Positions 58,486-64,000 of a stretch of DNA of 64,000 nt are shown here, piece by piece; position 1 is the first letter of the stretch, and each line of letters starts with the position of its first letter. The notes beneath the pieces were generated by a model that made no database searches, was not told where the DNA came from, and saw nothing but the letters and a program-made list of their open reading frames with translations. The DNA is from Burkholderia sp. Bp9142 (GTDB taxonomy: Bacteria > Pseudomonadota > Gammaproteobacteria > Burkholderiales > Burkholderiaceae): contig NZ_QTPP01000011.1 of NCBI RefSeq assembly GCF_003853415.1, positions 124,001 through 188,000 on the forward strand, read 5' to 3'. The translations under genes were made by a program, and so were the position numbers.

Positions 58486-58890
58486 TCAGTCAATCACCTT
58501 CCCTCTTCCCGACTTCACCATGCCGCGCCGCGACTTGTGTTCGAGCCGCCGCTCCTTCGATGCGCGCGTCGGCCGCGTCGCGACGCGCGCACGCGGCGTG
58601 AACGCGACGCTGCCGATCAACGCATCGAGCCGCGCGAGCGCTGCCTCGCGGTTCTTCTCCTGGGTGCGGTATTCCTGCGACTTGATCACGACGATGCCGT
58701 CGCGCGTGATGCGCTGGTCGGACAGCGCGAGGAGCCGTTCCTTGATGACGGGCGGCAGCGACGACGCGCGGATGTCGAAACGCAGGTGAATCGCGCTCGA
58801 CACCTTGTTGACGTTCTGTCCGCCGGCGCCCTGCGCGCGCACGGCGGTCCATTCGACTTCGGCCGGATCGAGCGTGTAGCGGATCATCAT
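58486..58890 (-). CDS. arfB: Peptidyl-tRNA hydrolase ArfB (YaeJ), ribosome rescue
   Basis: 134 residues. The catalytic GGQ loop is in [22 protein letters not shown], and the basic C-terminal tail ([20 protein letters not shown]) is the part that enters the mRNA channel of stalled ribosomes. It frees non-stop ribosomes without tmRNA. AAGGAG lies 8 bases upstream of the first ATG (58890), which overlaps the recD stop in ATGATGA, so the gene is coupled to recD. Confidence 0.93.
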   Translation of the reverse strand: MMIRYTLDPAEVEWTAVRAQGAGGQNVNKVSSAIHLRFDIRASSLPPVIKERLLALSDQRITRDGIVVIKSQEYRTQEKNREAALARLDALIGSVAFTPRARVATRPTRASKERRLEHKSRRGMVKSGRGKVID

Positions 58891-61172
58891 CGCGACGTCT
58901 CCTTGCGGCGCCGCGCGAGCGCCTCGTCGACACGGGCCGCCAGGCCCGAATCGCGTTGCGTGCGCGTCGCGACCGCCTGCGCGAGCACGCGCCGCGGACC
59001 GATCACCTGCACGCGCGTGCGTGCGCGCGTGACGGCCGTATAGACGAGCTCGCGCGTGAGCACCCGCCCGAACGACGCCGGCAGCACGAGCGCGGCCTCG
59101 TCGAATTCGGAGCCCTGCGACTTGTGGACGGTCAGCGCGAACGCCGTTTCGTGCGGCGGTAGCGCGGCGGGCGACACGGCGCGCGCGGTGCCGTCCGCGC
59201 GGCGGAACCACGCGCGCAGCACGCCGTGCGCGTCCGGCAATGCGATGCCGATGTCGCCGTTGAACAGCCCGAGCGCATAGTCGTTGCGCGTCACCATGAT
59301 CGGCCGCCCGGTGAACCAGTGTGCGCCGACCGCGAGCGGCACGCGTGCGGCATGTCTCACGTGCGTGGCCACCAGCGCATTGACGTGCTCGGCGCCGCGC
59401 GAGCCGGTGCGTGTCGCGCACAGGATCCGGAAGCGGTTGAGCGCGTCGAACAAGGGCAACGGATCGGGCACCGGCTCGGACAACGCGGTACGCAATGCGT
59501 CGAGGTATGCGCCGAACCGGCGCGCAAGCCGCTCGACCGTCGATGCCGCGAGCGCATCACCCGCGTCGTCATGAAACGACGCGGCAGCGGTATCGTCCAT
59601 CGGCAACGCATCGAGCGCGGCCTGCACGTCGCCGCGGCGGATCGCGAGCGACAGGCGGCCGATCGGCGAATCGAGACCGAAACGGTAATTGCGTTCGAGC
59701 CAGACGACGCAGTCTGCAAGCGGTGCGGGCGCGGGAGACGCGGCGGCGATATCGTCGGCTCGCGTTGCGACGGTCGACGCAAGCGCCGCATCGGCCGGTT
59801 CGAATGGCGCGAGCTCGACCGCGTCGAGCCACGCGAGTTCGTCGACCTCGATCCACGCAGGATCGGCGGCCGCCGAGACGCTGTCGGTAGCGGTCGGTGC
59901 AGGCGCCGCAGTCGGCAACGAAGCGGCCGGCGGCGCGATATCGGCAGCGGACAACGCTTCGTCCTGCAGGTCGTCATCGAACAGCGACGCCTGGCGCGTA
60001 TCCACGTTCCGCCGCGCCGGCTGCTTGCGCATCGCGGTCGCCGACAACGGCGCGGATGCCGGAGCCGGAGCCGGAGCGGCAACGGCCGCCGGCGCCTCGC
60101 CGTCCAGCACCGGCAACGCCGCGACGAAGGCCGCTTCGTCGATCCCGAGCGCATCCGCGATGCGTATGCGTGCGGCGGCGGTAAACGTCGGCCGTGCGCT
60201 GAGTTCGGCGAACACCGCGCCGGCCTCGACCGCGGCCAGCTGATCCTTGTCGCCGAGCAGCACGAGCCGTGCGCCGGGCGCAAGCGCATCGAGCAGATGG
60301 GCGGCGAGCGCGACGTCGATCATCGACGCCTCGTCGACGACGATCAGGTCGTACGGCAGCGGATTGTCGCGATGATGGCGGAAGCCCGCCGCTCCGCCGC
60401 CGCCCAGCAGGCGATGCAGCGTGTACGACGTGTCGGGCAGGCGCGCGGCCAGTTCCGGCGGCAGGTCGCCCGCCCGCGCGTGCAGCGCTTCCTGCATCCG
60501 CTGCGCGGCCTTGCCGGTCGGTGCCGCCAGCGCGATGCGCAGCCCCGGATGCGCGTCGAGCAGACACGCCAGGACACCGACGACCGTGGTCGTCTTGCCG
60601 GTGCCGGGGCCGCCGCTGACGATCGTCACGCGCCCTGTCAGCGCAACGATCGCCGCGACGCGCTGCCAGTCCACTTCGCCCGTCGCGGGCCCGAAGTAAC
60701 GCGCGAGACTGTCGCGCAACCGGTCGGGCGACAGCGCGTCGCCCGGTGCGGCGACGCCGGCCTGCGCGACGAGCGCATCGGCGAGCCGCCGTTCGTAGTC
60801 GAAATAGCGTGACAGATACAGATGGTCGTGCCGGTCGACGATCAGCGGCCGCTCGTCGCCGCGCGCGAGCGTGCCGAACGCCACCACGCCGCTGGCGGCG
60901 AGCGCCGCGCGCACGTCGTCGACCGGCTCCTCGTAGCGCTGCGCGAGCGCGCCGAGCGACACGCACACGTGACCGCCCGCGGTCGCCCGGCTCGTCGCGA
61001 ACGCGGCACGCGCCGCCCAGCGCGCGGCCGCGGCTGGCGCACCCGCGCGACGCGACAGGTCGCCGATGCGCCGCGCGAATCCTTCCGCAAGCGCGATGCC
61101 GAAATCCGCGGGCTCGGGCAGGCGCGCGGCGAGGCCGCCGGTGAATTCGAGCGTATCGTCGGACACGTTCAT
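58887..61172 (-). CDS. recD: Exodeoxyribonuclease V alpha subunit RecD, with Ala/Pro-rich insertion
   Basis: 761 residues, longer than E. coli RecD (about 608). Superfamily 1B helicase motifs: Walker [15 protein letters not shown] (about 186-199), Walker [12 protein letters not shown], motif [19 protein letters not shown] (about 306-320), LERNYRFG (about 492-499), and C-terminal [20 protein letters not shown]. Between motif III and the next, some 115 extra residues rich in Ala, Pro, Thr and Ser are inserted (about 350-486). It is the fast 5'-3' motor of RecBCD. Start overlaps the recB stop in ATGA. Confidence 0.92.
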   Translation of the reverse strand: MNVSDDTLEFTGGLAARLPEPADFGIALAEGFARRIGDLSRRAGAPAAAARWAARAAFATSRATAGGHVCVSLGALAQRYEEPVDDVRAALAASGVVAFGTLARGDERPLIVDRHDHLYLSRYFDYERRLADALVAQAGVAAPGDALSPDRLRDSLARYFGPATGEVDWQRVAAIVALTGRVTIVSGGPGTGKTTTVVGVLACLLDAHPGLRIALAAPTGKAAQRMQEALHARAGDLPPELAARLPDTSYTLHRLLGGGGAAGFRHHRDNPLPYDLIVVDEASMIDVALAAHLLDALAPGARLVLLGDKDQLAAVEAGAVFAELSARPTFTAAARIRIADALGIDEAAFVAALPVLDGEAPAAVAAPAPAPASAPLSATAMRKQPARRNVDTRQASLFDDDLQDEALSAADIAPPAASLPTAAPAPTATDSVSAAADPAWIEVDELAWLDAVELAPFEPADAALASTVATRADDIAAASPAPAPLADCVVWLERNYRFGLDSPIGRLSLAIRRGDVQAALDALPMDDTAAASFHDDAGDALAASTVERLARRFGAYLDALRTALSEPVPDPLPLFDALNRFRILCATRTGSRGAEHVNALVATHVRHAARVPLAVGAHWFTGRPIMVTRNDYALGLFNGDIGIALPDAHGVLRAWFRRADGTARAVSPAALPPHETAFALTVHKSQGSEFDEAALVLPASFGRVLTRELVYTAVTRARTRVQVIGPRRVLAQAVATRTQRDSGLAARVDEALARRRKETSR

Positions 61173-64000
61173 GCGCGGCCCCCTTCCATCATCCGGTCGA
61201 GCGCGTCGACGAGTTCGCGCGCGGGCCGGCGCGCATGCACGCCGGCCGGTTCGCCGCCGCTGCGCCAGTCGGGCCGCACGCCACGCACGAACAGGTACAG
61301 GTAGCCCGCCATATGCGTGTCGTAGTCGTAGTCGGGCAGCCGCCCGCGCAGATAGCGATGCAGCGCGACCGTATAGAGCAGCGCCTGCAGGTGATACGCG
61401 TGATCAGCCATCGCGGCGTCGAGCGCGCGCGGGCCATAGGCATCCGGCGTATTGCCGAGATGGTTCGACTTCCAGTCGACGATCCAGAACCGGCCGTCGT
61501 GTTCGACGATCATGTCGATGAAACCCTTGATGAAACCGGCGAGCATGCCCGCGTCCAGTGCAACGTCCGGATAGCCGTGCGCGACCAGCAGCCGGCGCAG
61601 CGCGCCCAGCTCGAGCGACGGCACCGGGAACAGGAAACCCATTTCGTCGAGCCGCTTGGCGGGATCGAGATCCGCAAGCCGCATGCCCGGCACGAGCTCC
61701 GTACGCACGACATCGTCGACGAGCCGCGCCATCATCGCCGGCAGGCGCGTCGCGAGTTCGGGCTCGGCCTCGACCGGCCGGTCATGCAGCGCGCCGAGCG
61801 CGGCCCGATGCCACGAATCGGGCTCCGTGAACCGGCTGAGTTCGAACAGGCGGTGCAGACATTCGCCCGCTGCCGCACCGCGCGGAAACACGAGGATGTC
61901 GTCATCCGGCGGCTCGGCCGCGACCATGTCGGGCACGACGAACGCGCCGTCCGGCGCCACGGCGGCAAGCGCATCGTGATCGGGCCGCAGCTCGTCGTCC
62001 GGGACGACCGCGACGCCCGCCTCCTCGCGCGCCATCGACGCCGTCAGCGAACTGAAGCTCGCCATCCGCCACGCGTCGCGCAGCACGCGCGTCGCATGGC
62101 GTGCCGCGAGCGCCTGCGATGCATCGTGGCCGGCCGCGAGCCGTTCGCGACGCGCCGGCACCGGCACCGGCGCAACGCTCACGGGGCCACCCGCCAGCGC
62201 TTGCCACGCGGCGTCGAGCGCCGCTTCGTCGGGCGGCTCGTCGAGCCACGCGTCGAACGACTGGCCTGCGCCGGCCACGAGCCAGTTCAGCACGCTGCGC
62301 CGCGCCTCGCGGGTCGAGCGCGACGACAGATAAGGCCCGGCGACGAGGTAGCATCGATAGACCGCGCGCGTGAGCGCCACGTAGACGAGCCGCGCGCGTT
62401 CCGCCGCCTGTTCACGCAGCGCCTGGCGCGCGGCATGCGCCGCGGCTTCGTCGTCGCACCCGTAATGCAGCACGGCGTCGCCCGCGTCGTCGTGATACTC
62501 ACGCGCGTCCGGCAACCCCGACGCGGGCGGCTCGCGCAGCCCGCCGTCGTTCAGGAACGGACAGAACACGACCGCGTATTCCAGGCCCTTCGACTTGTGC
62601 ACGGTCACGATCTGCACGAGGTTGCGATCGGATTCGAGACGCAGCTGCGCTTCCTCGCCGCCGCCATCGAGCCGTTGCGCGGCAAGCCAGCGCAGCGTCG
62701 GCGCGATACCCGGCTGCGCGGACGCGCGTGCCTGCGTCAATTCGGCCAGATGGTTGATGTCGGTCACGCGGCGTTCGCCGTCCGCGCCGGCCATCAGCCG
62801 CTCGGCGATGCGCAGCTCGCGCGTGAACGTGCGCCACATCACCGCGAAGCCGCGTTCGCGCCACAGCAGCCGATAGCGCGAGAAGCGCTCGACCCAGCTC
62901 ATCGCGTCCGTGCTGTCCGCCGCTTCGCGCGACGCGTCGCCGTCGCCCTGCTCCATCCGCCACAGCGCCCCCGCATCGAGGCCGAACCAGTCGGCTGCCA
63001 GCGCCGCGCGCAGGCGCCGCAGGTCGCCCGGCGCATCGATCGCCGCCAGCACGCGCTCGAGCTGCTCCGCATCGCCGGTCGAAAACACCGACGCCTGCGC
63101 GAGCTCGACGCTGCCGATGCCCCACGTGGCAAGGACGCGCTTCACGAGACTGCCCTGCCGGTGCGTCTGCACCAGCACCGCGATGTCGCCCGGCGACAGC
63201 GGCGTATCGCCGAGCCGCGCATGCCCTTCGCGCGCGCCGCGCATCAGCCGGGCAATCTCGGCCGCGCACGCCTGGGCAGCCTGCGCCTGTGCGTCGCGCT
63301 TGAGCAGCGTGCCGTCGCCGCCCGGCAGCGCCCAGATCCGGAAATCGCCGGCCGGGCCCGGATCGGTTGCGTCGACGAACGGTGCACGCATGCGCGTGCC
63401 GGCCCGCACTGCGTAATAGTCGAGCCCGTCGAGCACGAACGCGCGCGGGTTCGACATGAAGAAGCGGTTGCACGCGTCGACGATCGCCGGCGTCGAGCGC
63501 TGGTTGACCGCGAGCGTATAGCACGCGCTCGCGCTTGCCCGCGCGGCAAGATAGGTATGCAGATCCGCCGCGCGGAAGCTGTAGATCGCCTGCTTCGGAT
63601 CGCCGACGAGAAAGAGCGGCCCGCCCGGCGCGAAGATCCGGTCGAAGATCGCGAACTGCAGCGGGTCGGTATCCTGGAATTCGTCGATCAGCGCGGCCGG
63701 ATAGCGGGCGCGCAGCGTCTCGGCGAGCCACGGGTGCGCATGCAGCGCGTGATACAGGTTCGCGAGCAGGTCGTCAAACGACACGACGCGACGCGTACGC
63801 TTGCGTTCAGCCAGCTCGCCCGGCGCCGTGTCGAGCCAGTCGGCGATCAGCGCGAGCCAGCGCGCACGCTGCGCGGCCTCGGCCGCGGCCACCGCCGCTT
63901 CGAGCGCGTCGGCCACGTCGAAGAACGCGTGCTCGGGGGGCACGCCGCCCTTTTTCGTCGCCTTCGCGAGCGCGGTGCGCGTGAGCTTGAGCGCCGCCTT
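61169..64000 (-). CDS. recB: Exodeoxyribonuclease V beta subunit RecB (partial, N-terminus outside window)
   Basis: 943 C-terminal residues are visible and the frame continues off the right edge. UvrD-type helicase motifs: IDEFQDTDPLQFAIFDRIF, LVGDPKQAIYSFRAADLHTYL and VTVHKSKGLEYAVVFCPF. The C-terminal nuclease domain has KGFIDMIVEHDGRFWIVDWKSNHLG with the Asp and DxK metal ligands. RecB unwinds 3'-5' and cuts DNA in the RecBCD complex for double-strand break repair. Order recB-recD-arfB with 4-bp overlaps; recC is expected just upstream, outside the window. Confidence 0.95.
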   Translation of the reverse strand, partial: KAALKLTRTALAKATKKGGVPPEHAFFDVADALEAAVAAAEAAQRARWLALIADWLDTAPGELAERKRTRRVVSFDDLLANLYHALHAHPWLAETLRARYPAALIDEFQDTDPLQFAIFDRIFAPGGPLFLVGDPKQAIYSFRAADLHTYLAARASASACYTLAVNQRSTPAIVDACNRFFMSNPRAFVLDGLDYYAVRAGTRMRAPFVDATDPGPAGDFRIWALPGGDGTLLKRDAQAQAAQACAAEIARLMRGAREGHARLGDTPLSPGDIAVLVQTHRQGSLVKRVLATWGIGSVELAQASVFSTGDAEQLERVLAAIDAPGDLRRLRAALAADWFGLDAGALWRMEQGDGDASREAADSTDAMSWVERFSRYRLLWRERGFAVMWRTFTRELRIAERLMAGADGERRVTDINHLAELTQARASAQPGIAPTLRWLAAQRLDGGGEEAQLRLESDRNLVQIVTVHKSKGLEYAVVFCPFLNDGGLREPPASGLPDAREYHDDAGDAVLHYGCDDEAAAHAARQALREQAAERARLVYVALTRAVYRCYLVAGPYLSSRSTREARRSVLNWLVAGAGQSFDAWLDEPPDEAALDAAWQALAGGPVSVAPVPVPARRERLAAGHDASQALAARHATRVLRDAWRMASFSSLTASMAREEAGVAVVPDDELRPDHDALAAVAPDGAFVVPDMVAAEPPDDDILVFPRGAAAGECLHRLFELSRFTEPDSWHRAALGALHDRPVEAEPELATRLPAMMARLVDDVVRTELVPGMRLADLDPAKRLDEMGFLFPVPSLELGALRRLLVAHGYPDVALDAGMLAGFIKGFIDMIVEHDGRFWIVDWKSNHLGNTPDAYGPRALDAAMADHAYHLQALLYTVALHRYLRGRLPDYDYDTHMAGYLYLFVRGVRPDWRSGGEPAGVHARRPARELVDALDRMMEGGRA

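Overview
The window is high-GC, densely packed bacterial DNA that reads as a Burkholderia chromosome, most likely Burkholderia cepacia complex. I infer this from codon use and from gene types typical of that genus: OmpC-like Gram-negative porins of the 'VTLYG' type, a DUF4148 protein, a pentapeptide MXKDX protein, a DUF2242 lipoprotein, many LysR regulators paired with metabolic genes, and a complete malonate decarboxylase locus. No prophage, insertion sequence, CRISPR array or large mobile island is visible. Both ends of the window cut genes: a ynfA-type membrane protein at the left and recB at the right.

Layout. 1-6.3 kb holds scattered housekeeping and stress genes: ynfA, a ProP-type osmolyte transporter, a GST, an intracellular PHB depolymerase, a phosphoribosyltransferase and a phospholipase D-like protein whose HKD motif has degenerated. 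6.4-15.0 kb is the malonate locus on the minus strand, in transcription order mdcL-mdcM (uptake), mdcA-C-D-E (enzyme subunits), mdcG-B (prosthetic group synthesis and attachment) and mdcH (malonyl loading), with divergent mdcR. 15-31 kb is a mixed region: a hydroxyacyl-CoA-type dehydrogenase, TerC, four LysR-type regulators including mdcR's neighbours, a PLP-dependent dehydratase, an MFS exporter, a porin, an NCS1 permease, an SRAP protein with a GTG-Cys start, and agmatinase. At about 31.3 kb two divergent gene remnants (AraC regulator and alpha/beta hydrolase) abut, which looks like a deletion scar. 31.9-37.0 kb is the branched-chain 2-oxoacid dehydrogenase operon bkdA1-bkdA2-bkdB-lpdV.

37-40.5 kb holds a flavin reductase, a porin, a LysR C-terminal remnant and the most unusual element of the window: a tRNA-Leu(UAA) gene whose anticodon loop is split by a 252-nt group I intron, at the position used by cyanobacterial and plastid tRNA-Leu introns. 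40.8-46.6 kb is a LacI-controlled ABC import operon ending in a GpdQ/class III-type phosphodiesterase, probably an uptake-and-hydrolysis module for a phosphodiester or related organophosphate. 46.8-52.2 kb carries two transporters, a RelE/XRE toxin-antitoxin pair and a three-gene redox operon (MXKDX protein, cytochrome b561, Tat-exported molybdopterin lipoprotein). 52.5-54.7 kb is thiC under a TPP riboswitch. 54.9-58.4 kb has two small lipoproteins, an EamA transporter and an EAL phosphodiesterase. 58.5-64 kb is recB-recD-arfB on the minus strand with ATGA overlaps.

Together the genes describe a versatile soil-type heterotroph: malonate, branched-chain amino acid, agmatine, serine/threonine and organophosphate catabolism, each next to its own regulator. 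All functional calls come from reading protein motifs by eye; no database search was run.
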